This document shows positions 42,116 through 50,500 of a stretch of 64,000 nucleotides of DNA, piece after piece (the stretch's first letter is position 1; the number at the start of each line of letters is the position of its first letter). Under the pieces are notes generated by a model. That model had not been told where the DNA came from and did not search any database. It was given only the letters and a program-made list of their open reading frames with translations. Where the stretch lies: positions 2,976,001 to 3,040,000 of the forward strand of contig OY969725.1 of assembly GCA_963702195.1 (NCBI GenBank), given 5' to 3'. The position numbers were made by a program, and so were the translations under genes. Origin of the DNA: AC-56 sp963702195. Lineage in GTDB: Bacteria; Actinomycetota; Thermoleophilia; Solirubrobacterales; 70-9.

Positions 42116-42475
42116 CTAGGGGCTGGCCCAGATCATCACCGAGGTCGAGTCGTCCGGGTCCACCCTCACGTTGACGTCCTGGCCCTCCGCGAACGGGTTG
42201 GAGGGATAGACGTACTGGTTGATCTCGGCCTTGTATGCCTCACCTGAGGCGGGCTTCACGGTCAGGGCGATCACGTACTCCGTGCCGCCGGGCGCGTCGG
42301 TCTTGCCGGTCGAGGTCATCGAGTCGATGTGCGCCGGGGTGTCCACGCCCGCGTCGGTGAGGCGCTTCGCCTTGTTCGCCAGCGCCATCTGGTCGGCGGA
42401 CGCGCCCACGCCGACCTTGCTGGTGGCCGCCTGCGCCGACTCCGCGGCCTTCTTCATCTTGTCCATGAAGCCCAT
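42116..42475 (-). CDS. Conserved hypothetical protein (beta-sandwich-like)
   Basis: The 119-residue product begins MGFMDKMKKAAESAQAATSKVGVGASADQMALANKAKRL, then a beta-rich part (GTEYVIALTVKPASGEAYKAEINQYVYPSNPFAEGQDVNVRVDPDDSTSVMIW). Such proteins recur in actinobacteria without a known role. Downstream of serS on the same strand, 73 bp away. Confidence 0.78.
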   Translation of the reverse strand: MGFMDKMKKAAESAQAATSKVGVGASADQMALANKAKRLTDAGVDTPAHIDSMTSTGKTDAPGGTEYVIALTVKPASGEAYKAEINQYVYPSNPFAEGQDVNVRVDPDDSTSVMIWASP

Positions 42476-42548
42476 CGATGCCCTCTTTCGTTGAGGTTGA
42501 TCCCGCGCCCACGACCCTAACGCCGGCCGGCGGCGCCTCGCAAGCCGT

Positions 42549-43820
42549 TCATTCGCCGCCGATGGCCTCGGGAAGGCCCGCCTCGACGAGCGCGGCCGGG
42601 AGCCTGACGGAGCCGTCGGCCCGCTGGCCGTTCTCGATCAGGGCGATCAGCGTCCGTCCGACGGCGAGGGCGGTGCCGTTCAGCGTGTGCACCGGGACCG
42701 GCTGCGCCTCCGGCTCGGGGCGGTAGCGGCAGTCCAGGCGGCGCGCCTGGTAGTCGGTGGTGTTGGAGCACGACGTCACCTCTCGATACCGCGCCTGGCT
42801 CGGGATCCATGCCTCGCAGTCGAACTTCCTCGCGGCGGGCGCGCCAAGGTCGCCGGTGGGGATGTCCACGACCCGGTACGGGATCTCGAGCAGCTGCAGG
42901 ATCCGCTCCTGGATGGAGAGCAGCCGCTCGTGCTCGGTGCGCGAGTCCGACGGCTCGACGAACGAGAACATCTCGACCTTGTCGAACTGGTGCACGCGAA
43001 AGATCCCGCGGGTATCCCGGCCGGCGGCGCCCGCCTCGCGCCGAAAGCAGGTCGAGTAACCCGCGTAGTGGATCGGCAGCTCGCCCGCGGCCAGGATGTC
43101 GCCGGCGTGGAGCGCCGCAAGGGACACCTCCGAGGTGCCGACCAGGAACAGCTCGTCCTTTGGGACCTCGTAGATCATCTCCCGCTCTCCGGGAAAGAAG
43201 CCCGTTCCGTACAGCGGCTCCTCGCGGACGAGGACCGGCGGCACGACCGGCTTCATGCCTTCCTCCTGAAGCAGCTCGAGGACCAGGCGCACCAGCACGA
43301 CCTCGACCATCACCAGGTCTCCCATCAGGTAGGCGAACCGCGAGCCGGAGGCCTCCGCTGCCTTCTCCATCTCGATCCAGCCGTTCGCGGCCCCGATATC
43401 CAGGTGATCGCGGATCTCGAAGTCGAATTCCCGCCGCTCGCCGACCTCGCGGAGCGTGACCGCGTCCTCGTCGGGTTCCCCCTCCGGCGCGTCCGGGTCG
43501 GGGAGGTTGGGGAGCGTCGCAGCGAGCTCGTCGCGCGCCTCCTCCACCTTCGTCAGCTCGGTCTCCTGGGCCTTCAAGCGTCCGCCGAGCTCGCGCATCT
43601 CGGCGATCGGCTGCTCCGCGTCCTTTCCCTCGCGCTTGAGCTGGGCGATCTCGTCGGAGACGCGGTTGCGCTGCGCGCGGCCCTCCTCGACCTGGGGCAG
43701 GATCTCGCGACGCCGCTCGTCAAGGCGCAGGAGCTCGTCCAGCTGCTCCGCGGCGCCCCGCCTGTGAAGGGCCGCGCGCGCCGGCTCGGGATCCTCGCGG
43801 ATGCTCCGGAGGTCGAGCAT
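42549..43820 (-). CDS. serS: Seryl-tRNA synthetase
   Basis: The 423-residue class-II synthetase has a long antiparallel coiled-coil tRNA-binding arm (~30-100), class motif 2 (STCFRREAGAAGRDTRGIFRVHQFDKVEMF) and motif 3 (LNGTALAVGRTLIALIENGQ). Length is normal. It lies directly downstream of a cytochrome c gene (14 bp), so the two may be co-transcribed. No T-box leader is visible. Confidence 0.97.
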   Translation of the reverse strand: MLDLRSIREDPEPARAALHRRGAAEQLDELLRLDERRREILPQVEEGRAQRNRVSDEIAQLKREGKDAEQPIAEMRELGGRLKAQETELTKVEEARDELAATLPNLPDPDAPEGEPDEDAVTLREVGERREFDFEIRDHLDIGAANGWIEMEKAAEASGSRFAYLMGDLVMVEVVLVRLVLELLQEEGMKPVVPPVLVREEPLYGTGFFPGEREMIYEVPKDELFLVGTSEVSLAALHAGDILAAGELPIHYAGYSTCFRREAGAAGRDTRGIFRVHQFDKVEMFSFVEPSDSRTEHERLLSIQERILQLLEIPYRVVDIPTGDLGAPAARKFDCEAWIPSQARYREVTSCSNTTDYQARRLDCRYRPEPEAQPVPVHTLNGTALAVGRTLIALIENGQRADGSVRLPAALVEAGLPEAIGGE

Positions 43821-43834
43821 GGCGCTCTACCCGC

Positions 43835-44194
43835 CTACTTGGTTTCCTGGCCCGCGTACTTGGAGACGAAGGCCGCGACCTGGTTCGCCTCGCGGCCGGT
43901 CACGACGTTCGCCGGCATGATCCCGCCGGAGAAGCCCCCGTTGCGGATCGCGAAGAGCACGTCGTCTGGGGTTTCCTTGCGCTGGTCGAGGTTCGGCCCC
44001 TGGACGCGGACGTTGCGGTTCGCCGAGCCCTGCGTCCCGGCAGCGCTCAGCGTGTGGCAGCCGGCGCACCGCTGGGAGAAGAGCACCGCGCCGCGATAGT
44101 CCGCGCTGTCCTTGGGCACGGAGATCCCCTCGCTGCCGCAGGCGCTGAGCCCGATGGCCGCCAGCACCGCTGCTGTGATCACAAGGGGCCTCAC
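43835..44194 (-). CDS. Small c-type cytochrome lipoprotein
   Basis: The GTG start gives 119 residues with signal peptide and lipobox LSAC. Single heme site CAGCH (GAVLFSQRCAGCHTLS), distal Met in GGFSGGIMPA. This is a class-I cytochrome c that may carry electrons to the terminal oxidase. It is upstream of serS and divergent from a flavin reductase. Confidence 0.92.
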   Translation of the reverse strand: MRPLVITAAVLAAIGLSACGSEGISVPKDSADYRGAVLFSQRCAGCHTLSAAGTQGSANRNVRVQGPNLDQRKETPDDVLFAIRNGGFSGGIMPANVVTGREANQVAAFVSKYAGQETK

Positions 44195-44235
44195 GCGGGC
44201 GGCATCATACTTTTCCCTGTGGAGCCGGTCACTAC

Positions 44236-44715
44236 ATGACGGCGCACGTCCGCCCCGAAGCCCTTCGGGACGCGATGGCGCGCTTCCCCACCGGCGTCAC
44301 CGTCGTCACCGCCATCGGGCCCTCGGGACCAGCCGGTGCGACCGCCAACGCGGTCGCCTCGCTGTCGCTCGAGCCGCCGATGATGCTGGCGGCACTCGAC
44401 CTCGGCTCCCGCACCCTCGTCGCGGTCGAGCACGCGCGAATCTTCGGCATCAACGTTCTCGCGGGCGACCAGGCGGACGTCGCCCGGAGGTTCAGCACCA
44501 AGGACCCCCACCCCGAGAAGTGGGACGGAATCGGCTGGTCCGAGCGCGCCGGCGCCCCAATGATCGTGGGCGCGGCGATCTGGCTCGCGTGTGAGCTCGC
44601 CGAGGTGCACGGCGGCGGCGATCACTCGATCGTCACCGGGACCGTGAGCGAGCTCGAGGCTGGTGAGGGGAAGCCGCTGCTCTTCCTCGACGGCGAGTAC
44701 CGCCCCCTGGACTAA
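44236..44715 (+). CDS. Flavin reductase domain protein
   Basis: The 159-residue protein is of the DIM6/NTAB flavin-reductase family: RDAMARFPTGVTVVTAIGPSGPAGATANAVASLSLEPPMMLAALD, then HARIFGINVLAGDQADVARRFS. These bind FMN/FAD and supply reduced flavin to a monooxygenase. No oxygenase partner is next to it. The stop overlaps that of the convergent gene (44712). Confidence 0.93.
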   Translation: MTAHVRPEALRDAMARFPTGVTVVTAIGPSGPAGATANAVASLSLEPPMMLAALDLGSRTLVAVEHARIFGINVLAGDQADVARRFSTKDPHPEKWDGIGWSERAGAPMIVGAAIWLACELAEVHGGGDHSIVTGTVSELEAGEGKPLLFLDGEYRPLD

Positions 44716-45140
44716 CCTCCCGTCGTGGCGGCCCGGATCGCCAGACCCAGGATCACCAGCGCCGACACGGCCATGATCCCGGTCTCGCGGCGAACGATCG
44801 CCAGCGCGACTGAATGCTGGCGGCTCTTGGGGAGGGATTCGAAGTCGAGGCCCTCCAGCTCGCGCTCCGCGGCGCCGGCGCGCGCCGCCTCGGCGAGCAG
44901 CGAGATCCCGAGCGGGAGGATGCCGTACAGGTAATGAAGCCCCGAGCTCGCCTCGCGGCCCGAGAGCAGGAGAACGGCGCCGAGCGCGACCTGTAGAACC
45001 ACCGCCGCCTGCGCCGTTCGCAGCGCGTACCAGAAGCCAACCGTCGGCACGGATCGCAGCCACGCGACTCCTCCCCAGACGCCGGCGACGAGGTTGCTGG
45101 CGATCACGAAGATGCCGACCGCGAGGTGGACGTCGGTCAA
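44712..45140 (-). CDS. Small polytopic membrane protein
   Basis: TTG at 45140, six bases after GGGAG, gives ~142 residues with four hydrophobic segments (VHLAVGIFVIASNLVAGVWGG, AAVVLQVALGAVLLLSG, LHYLYGILPLGISLLAE, TGIMAVSALVILGLAI). Function unknown. It is divergent from nuoA, and the region between them holds short direct repeats. Confidence 0.72.
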   Translation of the reverse strand: MTDVHLAVGIFVIASNLVAGVWGGVAWLRSVPTVGFWYALRTAQAAVVLQVALGAVLLLSGREASSGLHYLYGILPLGISLLAEAARAGAAERELEGLDFESLPKSRQHSVALAIVRRETGIMAVSALVILGLAIRAATTGG

Positions 45141-45180
45141 GCTCGGCTCCCGCTCGAGGCCGGCGTCGCGGGCGCTTCGT

Positions 45181-45226
45181 AAATCCGCCTGAAAGCGTCG
45201 GAAATCCGCTTGTTGATGCGGAAAAT
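45181..45226 (+). promoter_or_regulatory. Direct repeats upstream of nuoA, candidate operator
   Basis: AAATCCGCCTG (45181-45191) and AAATCCGCTTG (45202-45212) are 21 bp apart, two helical turns, followed by an inverted relative GCGGAAAAT (from ~45218). An AT-rich TATATAAC at 45256-45263 could be part of the nuo promoter, though no good -35 is at standard spacing. Confidence 0.4.
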
Positions 45227-45302
45227 CACTATGTAGCAAGTTGGCACAAAGTGGGTATATAACTCGCCTGTGCTCGCCGCCGGATCGAGGGAGTCCTAGC
45301 TT

Positions 45303-45662
45303 TTGCTTCGAAGCTACCTCCCCGTACTCGTATTCGCCGGCCTGGGAGTGCTGGTCGGCGGCCTGCTGGCCGCGGTCAACGGGCTGATCGGCCCGCGGCG
45401 GCCGAACAAGGCGAAGAGCGATCCGTACGAGTGCGGCCTGCCCAGCGAGGTCTCGCGGACCTTCCGGTTCGGGCTGAGCTTCTACATGATCGCGATGCTC
45501 TTCATCCTCTTCGACATCGAGGTCGTCTTCCTCTATCCGGTCGGCGTGATCATGAAGCTGGCCCACTCCGTGTTCGTCCTGGTGGAGGTGATCGTCTTCG
45601 TGGTCCTGCTGCTCGTGGCGCTGGTCTACGTGTGGCGGAAGGGGGCGCTCAATTGGAGGTGA
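45303..45662 (+). CDS. nuoA: NADH-quinone oxidoreductase subunit A
   Basis: The TTG start follows GAGGGAG. 119 residues, three membrane segments, with SDPYECGLPSEVSRTFRFGLSFYMIAMLFILFDIEVVFLYP typical of NuoA. First gene of a 14-gene operon encoding proton-pumping complex I in the cell membrane. It overlaps nuoB. Confidence 0.97.
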   Translation: MLRSYLPVLVFAGLGVLVGGLLAAVNGLIGPRRPNKAKSDPYECGLPSEVSRTFRFGLSFYMIAMLFILFDIEVVFLYPVGVIMKLAHSVFVLVEVIVFVVLLLVALVYVWRKGALNWR

Positions 45663-46402
45663 AGCGCGAGAAGCTCCGAGCGCACGCGCCGCTCTCCGAG
45701 CCGCCCGCGCGGACCGACCTGCGGGTCCGCCAGCTCCGCGCGCGCGACCTGCTGCGGGGCGACCTCGAGGGCCCAGACCTGGAGCAGCACGTGGAGGAGT
45801 CGGTGCTGACCACGACGATGCAGAAGGCGATCGGCTGGGGGCGCGCCAACTCGATCTTCCCCGCCACCTTCGGGCTCGCCTGCTGCGCGATCGAGATGAT
45901 GTCGATCGTCAGCCCGCGCTACGACATCGCGCGGTTCGGCGCGGAGAACATGCGCGCCTCCCCGCGGCAGGCGGACATGCTGATCCTCTCGGGGCGGGTG
46001 TCGATCAAGATGGCGCCCGTCTGCCGCCGCATCTACGACCAGATGCTGGAGCCCAAGTGGGTCATCTCGATGGGCGCGTGCTCCTCCTCGGGCGGGATGT
46101 TCGCCAACTACGCCGTCGTGCAGGGCGCAGACAAGTTCATGCCCGTCGACATCCACGTCCCGGGCTGCCCGCCCCGCCCCGAGGCGCTCGTCTACGGGTT
46201 CAACAAGCTGCAGCGGATGATCGTCGGCAACCCCGACCCGGGTTGGCGACACCGCTACAACGCGTACGGGACCGAGGAGTGGGCCCGCGAGGCGACCGGA
46301 GAGGCGACCCAGGAGGAGATCGAGGCCTACGCGGCCGCGCGCGAGCTGGCCGCGAGCCATGAGGCGGGCCGCAGCGTGGCCACTCGCGGGAGTAGCGCCT
46401 GA
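45659..46402 (+). CDS. nuoB: NADH-quinone oxidoreductase subunit B
   Basis: GTG at 45659 overlaps the nuoA stop (GTGA). The first ~40 residues extend beyond the usual start, and an internal GTG may be used. ATFGLACCAIEMM, GACSSSGGMFANY and VPGCPPRPEAL supply the four Cys ligands of cluster N2, the last cluster before quinone. The C-terminal ~40 residues are charged and Ala-rich. Confidence 0.97.
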   Translation: MKREKLRAHAPLSEPPARTDLRVRQLRARDLLRGDLEGPDLEQHVEESVLTTTMQKAIGWGRANSIFPATFGLACCAIEMMSIVSPRYDIARFGAENMRASPRQADMLILSGRVSIKMAPVCRRIYDQMLEPKWVISMGACSSSGGMFANYAVVQGADKFMPVDIHVPGCPPRPEALVYGFNKLQRMIVGNPDPGWRHRYNAYGTEEWAREATGEATQEEIEAYAAARELAASHEAGRSVATRGSSA

Positions 46403-47013
46403 TGCCCGACGCACCGGGCCTCGAGCTGATCGCGCAGGAGCTGAACGGGGCGGCCGGGGGATCGGTATTGGGCACCTACCACGAGCACGGACAGGGCTGC
46501 CTGATCGTCAACCCGGAGCGGATCCTGGACGTGCTGCGCTGGCTGCGCGACACGCCCGGGCAGGAGTACCGCTTCCTCTCGAGCCTTCACGGGGTCGACT
46601 ACCTGCCGGCCGAGCCGCGCTTCGGCGTCGTCTACGAGCTCCTGAACATGCCGCGGATCGAGCGCCTGCGGGTCCGGGCCGCGCTCGCGGACCCGGGCGG
46701 AAGCTCAAGCGAACCCGATCGCCCCCGGACGAATCCGAGCGAGCTCGGATCACCGGTCGCCGACGGCTCCCTGGGAGGAGGCGAGCGGCTTCCTGAGATT
46801 GATAGCTGCGTGGAGCTGTTCGCCGGCGCCGAGTTCCAGGAGCGCGAGGTCTACGACTTCTTCGGCATCCTCTTCCGCGGCCATCCCGACATGCGGCGCA
46901 TCCTGATGCCGGAGGAGTACGTCGGCTGGCCCCAGCGCCGCGACTTCCCCATGGGCGGCGAGCCGGTGATCTTCACCCGCAACGAGCCCGAGATGCCGGG
47001 GTGGTACCAGTGA
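46402..47013 (+). CDS. nuoC: NADH-quinone oxidoreductase subunit C, with in-frame insert
   Basis: The complex I 30-kDa subunit: LIVNPERILDVLRWLRD, YRFLSSLHGVDYLPAEPRFGVVYELLNMP at the start, and LFAGAEFQEREVYDFFGILFRGHPDMRRILMPEEYVGWPQRRDFP at the end. Between them (residues ~98-135) lies a low-complexity Gly/Ser/Pro/Glu insert that most NuoC lack, and whose DNA contains inverted repeats (see the repeat entry at 46699). NuoC binds NuoD in the hydrophilic arm. Confidence 0.95.
   Translation: MPDAPGLELIAQELNGAAGGSVLGTYHEHGQGCLIVNPERILDVLRWLRDTPGQEYRFLSSLHGVDYLPAEPRFGVVYELLNMPRIERLRVRAALADPGGSSSEPDRPRTNPSELGSPVADGSLGGGERLPEIDSCVELFAGAEFQEREVYDFFGILFRGHPDMRRILMPEEYVGWPQRRDFPMGGEPVIFTRNEPEMPGWYQ
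46699..46793 (+). repeat. Palindromic insert inside nuoC
   Basis: Inner arms ATCCGAGC (46733-46740) and GCTCGGAT (46743-46750) are perfect; outer arms GGAAGC (46699-46704) and GCTTCC (46788-46793) are almost symmetrical about the same centre. The sequence encodes the low-complexity insert of NuoC in frame. Similarity to the two intergenic palindromic elements at 48293 and 50495 is structural, not clearly by sequence. Confidence 0.45.
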
Positions 47014-48299
47014 GCACGCACACGCACCACTCCGCGCCGGCGCACGGTGGCGACATCCTCGGGGAGACCGGCGAGGGGGTCATCGGCACCTCGCCCATCG
47101 AGCGCACTGCCGCCGGCGACGTCCTCGAGCCCGAGCAGGAGCTCTTCACGATCAACATGGGGCCGCATCACCCGGCGACCCACGGCGTGCTGCGGCTGCT
47201 GGTGAGCCTCGAGGGCGAGGTCGTCCGGGACCTGAAGCCGGTCGTGGGCTACGTGCACACCGGGATCGAGAAGAACTGCGAGGACAAGTCCTACTGGAAG
47301 GTCATCCCGTTCGTGGAGCGGATGGACTACCTCTCCTACTTCTTCAACATGGAGGCGTTCGTCGGGTGCGTCGAGCGCCTGCTGGAGCTGGAGATCCCGC
47401 CGCGAGCGAGCTACCTGCGGGTGCTCCATATGGAGCTCAACCGCATCCACTCCCACCTCGTGTGGCTCGGCACGTCGGCCCTCGACCTGGGGGCGATGTC
47501 GATGTTCTTCTACTGCTTCCGCGACCGCGACCGGGTGCTGGACCTGTTCGAGATGTCGACCGGCCAGCGCATGCACACGCGCTATTTCCAGGTCGGTGGC
47601 GTCTTCGAGGACATCCCGGTCGGCTTCGCGCGCAACCTGAAGGCGTTCTGCGCCGAGATGCCCACACGCCTGGACCAGTACGAGGCGATCCTCAACCGCA
47701 ACGAGATCTTTCTCGAGCGGACGAGGAACGTCGGCGTCGTGCCCCGTGAGCGGCTGCTCGACCTCGGAGTGACGGGCCCGCTGCTGCGCGCCGCCGGCGA
47801 GCCGTGGGACCTCCGCAAGACCACGCCGTACGAGTGCTACGAGGACTTCGAATTCAGCGTGCCCGTCGGGACCGTCGGCGACGGCTACGACCGCTACCGG
47901 GTGCGCGTCCAGGAGATGCGCGAGTCGGTGCGGATCATCGAGCAGGCGATCGACGGCCTGCCCGACGGCCCGTGGATCGCCGACGACCGCAAGGTCGTGC
48001 TCCCGCCGCGCGACGAGCTCTCGACCTCCATGGAAGCGCTCATCCACCACTTCAAGCTCGTGACCGAGGGCTTCCGCGTGCCACCCGGCGAGGCCTACTT
48101 CGCGATCGAGTCGCCGCGCGGCGAGCTCGGCTGCTTCATCTTGGCGGATGGCTCCGCCAAACCCGCGCGGGTCCACATCCGCGACCCCTCGTTCGTGAAC
48201 CTCCAGTGCCTGCGCGACCAGTGCATAGGCGGATACATCGCCGACCTGATCCAAAACCTGGCGATGCTCGACCCGATCCTCGGGGGGATCGACCGATGA
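47010..48299 (+). CDS. nuoD: NADH-quinone oxidoreductase subunit D
   Basis: The 429-residue 49-kDa subunit homologous to hydrogenase large subunits; it lines the quinone cavity with NuoB. Motifs: INMGPHHPATHGVLRLLVSLEGE, GYVHTGIEKNCEDKSYWKVIPFVERMDYLS, HSHLVWLGTSALDLGAM, ESPRGELGCF. GTG start at 47010 overlaps the nuoC stop. The His-rich N-terminal ~40 residues are extra. The stop overlaps a mini-ORF that begins the palindromic element. Confidence 0.97.
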   Translation: MSTHTHHSAPAHGGDILGETGEGVIGTSPIERTAAGDVLEPEQELFTINMGPHHPATHGVLRLLVSLEGEVVRDLKPVVGYVHTGIEKNCEDKSYWKVIPFVERMDYLSYFFNMEAFVGCVERLLELEIPPRASYLRVLHMELNRIHSHLVWLGTSALDLGAMSMFFYCFRDRDRVLDLFEMSTGQRMHTRYFQVGGVFEDIPVGFARNLKAFCAEMPTRLDQYEAILNRNEIFLERTRNVGVVPRERLLDLGVTGPLLRAAGEPWDLRKTTPYECYEDFEFSVPVGTVGDGYDRYRVRVQEMRESVRIIEQAIDGLPDGPWIADDRKVVLPPRDELSTSMEALIHHFKLVTEGFRVPPGEAYFAIESPRGELGCFILADGSAKPARVHIRDPSFVNLQCLRDQCIGGYIADLIQNLAMLDPILGGIDR

Positions 48300-48457
48300 C
48301 GGCTGCTGAAATCCGAACGGCAGCACCGAGGGGAGCGGCCCCGGCCTCGAGTGTGTGCTTCACCGGAATATGTCCGGTCAATCCCACACTCGATCTGAAT
48401 CGCCGAGGCCTCCCCCTCATTGCGCCGTCGTTCGGTCCGCCGGAGGCGCTCCGATGA
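48293..48457 (+). repeat. Palindromic mobile-like element in the nuoD/nuoE junction
   Basis: Flanked by a 7-bp direct repeat CCGATGA (48293-48299 and 48451-48457), which at each end is the stop/start overlap. Inside lies one long imperfect palindrome (48313-48435): CCGAAC/GTTCGG, GAGGGGAG/CTCCCCCTC, TCGAGTGTG/CACACTCGA, ACCGGA/TCCGGT with an ATATG loop, all centred near 48370. It shares the core GAGGGGAGCGGCCCC with the element at 50495. The other nuo genes abut or nearly abut. Confidence 0.7.
48296..48457 (+). CDS. Mini-ORF (53 aa) bridging nuoD and nuoE
   Basis: ATG overlaps the nuoD stop and TGA overlaps the nuoE start, so the element is open through its whole length and may carry ribosomes from nuoD to nuoE. 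The peptide (with PRGAAPASSV) resembles no family; it shares only RGAAPxS with the mini-ORF at 50497, owing to the shared DNA core. It is probably kept for coupling rather than for the peptide itself. Confidence 0.35.
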   Translation: MTAAEIRTAAPRGAAPASSVCFTGICPVNPTLDLNRRGLPLIAPSFGPPEALR

Positions 48458-49173
48458 GCGACGGGTGGGTCCCCGAGATCCGGCCGACCGACGACATGTC
48501 GGCCGAGGAGCGACGGCGTCTCGTGGCGTCGATGCGCCCCGAGGACGCCGAGCCGGTTCCCGAGCTCCACGACGTGCGGGTGCCGCCGGAGCTCCAGGAG
48601 CGGATCGAGGCGGCGATGGCCAAATACCCCGAGGTCCGCTCGGCATCGCTCCCCGCCCTCTGGGCGGTGCAGCACCACTACGGCTGGTGCACGCCCGATG
48701 GAATCCGCCAGGCGGCCGCCGTCATGGGCGTCACCCCCGGGTATCTGGAGTCGGTCGCGACCTTCTACGACCTCTTCCGCACCAGCCCGGTGGGACGCCA
48801 CCACGTGCTCGTGTGTCACAACCTCGCGTGCTGGCTCCGCGGCTCGGAGGAGATCCTCGACGCGTTCTGCCAGGCCGCCGGCGTCGACGCGCACGAGGTC
48901 GACCACACCGGCTCAAGCTCCGAGGACGGCGAGGTCTACCTCAAGGGCTTCGAGTGCCTCGGCGCCTGCGACATCGCGCCGATGGCGTCGATCGACGATC
49001 GCTACTACGGCCCGCTCACGCCGGACGACGCCCGGACCGTGATCGACGAGCTGCGCGCCGGCGCCGACCCGCTGCCCGAGAAGGCGCTCTTCGGTCGGGA
49101 GACGGCAGGCGGCCCAGAGCCCGAGCCGGACCCGCGCGTGAAGCAGGGTGAGGCGGAGGAGGCGACCGGCTGA
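48454..49173 (+). CDS. nuoE: NADH-quinone oxidoreductase subunit E
   Basis: The 24-kDa thioredoxin-like [2Fe-2S] subunit. Ligands: VCHNLACWLRG (C-x4-C) and ECLGACDIAP (C-x3-C). The N-terminal ~45 residues and Pro/Glu-rich C-terminal tail extend it to 239 residues. It forms the NADH module with NuoF. ATG at 48454 follows CGGAGG. Confidence 0.96.
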   Translation: MSDGWVPEIRPTDDMSAEERRRLVASMRPEDAEPVPELHDVRVPPELQERIEAAMAKYPEVRSASLPALWAVQHHYGWCTPDGIRQAAAVMGVTPGYLESVATFYDLFRTSPVGRHHVLVCHNLACWLRGSEEILDAFCQAAGVDAHEVDHTGSSSEDGEVYLKGFECLGACDIAPMASIDDRYYGPLTPDDARTVIDELRAGADPLPEKALFGRETAGGPEPEPDPRVKQGEAEEATG

Positions 49174-49174
49174 G

Positions 49175-50500
49175 ATGCCTGGTCAGACTCGAATGCTGTT
49201 TCGTCACATCGACGAGCCGGGGCTCGCCTCGATCGAGACCTATCGGCGCCTCGGCGGCTACCGGGCGCTCGAGCGGGCGCTGAAGGAGATCGAGCCGGAC
49301 GAGCTCCTGACGACGCTCGAGGACTCCGGCCTGCGGGGGCGCGGCGGCGCCGGGTTCTCGATGGGGAAGAAGGCCTCGTTCCTGCCGCGCGGCGACATGG
49401 ACAAGTTCCTCTGCTGTAACGCGGACGAGTCGGAGCCGGGGGCGTTCAAGGACCGCGAGCTGATGTCGAAGAACCCGCATCAGCTGATCGAGGGAATCGT
49501 CATCGCGGCTGCCGCGGCTGCCGCCGGCTGGGCGTTCATCTTCATCCGCGGCGAGTACGCGCAGACGGCGGACGTCCTTGAGAACGCCGTGGAGGAGGCC
49601 TACCGGGCCGGCTACCTGGGGAAGAACATCCTCGACACGGGCCACCGGGTGGAGCTCGTCGTCCATCGCGGGGCCGGCGCCTACATCTGCGGGGAGGAGA
49701 CCGCGCTGCTCGACGCGCTCGAGGGCAAGCGCGGCAACCCGCGGCTCAAGCCGCCATTCCCCGCGATCCAGGGCCTCTACGGCGGGCCGACGCTCATCAA
49801 CAACGTGGAGACGCTCTCCAACGTCCCCCACGTCGTCAAGAACGGCGCCGACTGGTTCAAGAGCTTCGGCACCGAGCAGTCGCCCGGAACGAAGGTCGTC
49901 TCCGTCTCCGGTCGCGTGCGGCGGCCGGGCAACTACGAGGTCGAGCTGGGGATCCCGTCTCGCGAGATCATCTTCGGGCTTGCGGGCGGCCCGCTCGAGG
50001 GCCGCGAGGTGAAGGCGTGGTTCCCCGGCGGCTCGTCGGCCCCGGTCCTGACCCCGAACGAGCTCGACCTGCCATACAGCTTCGAGGCGATGGCGGACGC
50101 GGGCTCGATGCTCGGATCCGGCTCGATCATCGTCGCCGACGACACCGTGTCGATCCCCCACCTGGCGCTGCGAACCGCCCGCTTCTACCACCACGAGTCC
50201 TGCGGCAAGTGCACTCCGTGCCGCGAGGGCACCAACTGGACGGTGAAGCTGCTCGAGCGGGTGATCTCCGGCGAGGCGACGCCGATGGACCTCGACGTCA
50301 TCTCCTCGGTGCAGGACAACATCATCGGCAACTGCCTCTGCGTGCTCGGCGACTCGATGGCGATGCCGGTGGGCAGCATGGTGGCCAAGTTCCGCGACGA
50401 GTTCGAGGCGGCGGTCCGGGCCGGGCGCGAGGCGGCCCCGCGCCCTCTGGACGAGTCCCCGACCGACGTGAAGCCGGTGCCGCTGGGGGCGGAAGCGTGA
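49175..50500 (+). CDS. nuoF: NADH-quinone oxidoreductase subunit F
   Basis: The 51-kDa subunit that binds NADH and FMN. Glycine-rich RGRGGAGFSMGKK, CNADESEPGAFKDRELM (FMN), AYICGEETALLDALEGKRGNPRLKPPFPA, and the [4Fe-4S] ligands ESCGKCTPCREG with a later Cys in IGNCLCVLGD. 441 residues, start ATG 49175. The stop overlaps a mini-ORF start (GTGA). Confidence 0.97.
   Translation: MPGQTRMLFRHIDEPGLASIETYRRLGGYRALERALKEIEPDELLTTLEDSGLRGRGGAGFSMGKKASFLPRGDMDKFLCCNADESEPGAFKDRELMSKNPHQLIEGIVIAAAAAAAGWAFIFIRGEYAQTADVLENAVEEAYRAGYLGKNILDTGHRVELVVHRGAGAYICGEETALLDALEGKRGNPRLKPPFPAIQGLYGGPTLINNVETLSNVPHVVKNGADWFKSFGTEQSPGTKVVSVSGRVRRPGNYEVELGIPSREIIFGLAGGPLEGREVKAWFPGGSSAPVLTPNELDLPYSFEAMADAGSMLGSGSIIVADDTVSIPHLALRTARFYHHESCGKCTPCREGTNWTVKLLERVISGEATPMDLDVISSVQDNIIGNCLCVLGDSMAMPVGSMVAKFRDEFEAAVRAGREAAPRPLDESPTDVKPVPLGAEA

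Noticed and set aside
43821..43834. T-box leader for serS
   Set aside because: Only 14 bp separate serS from the cytochrome c gene; no leader structure is possible there.
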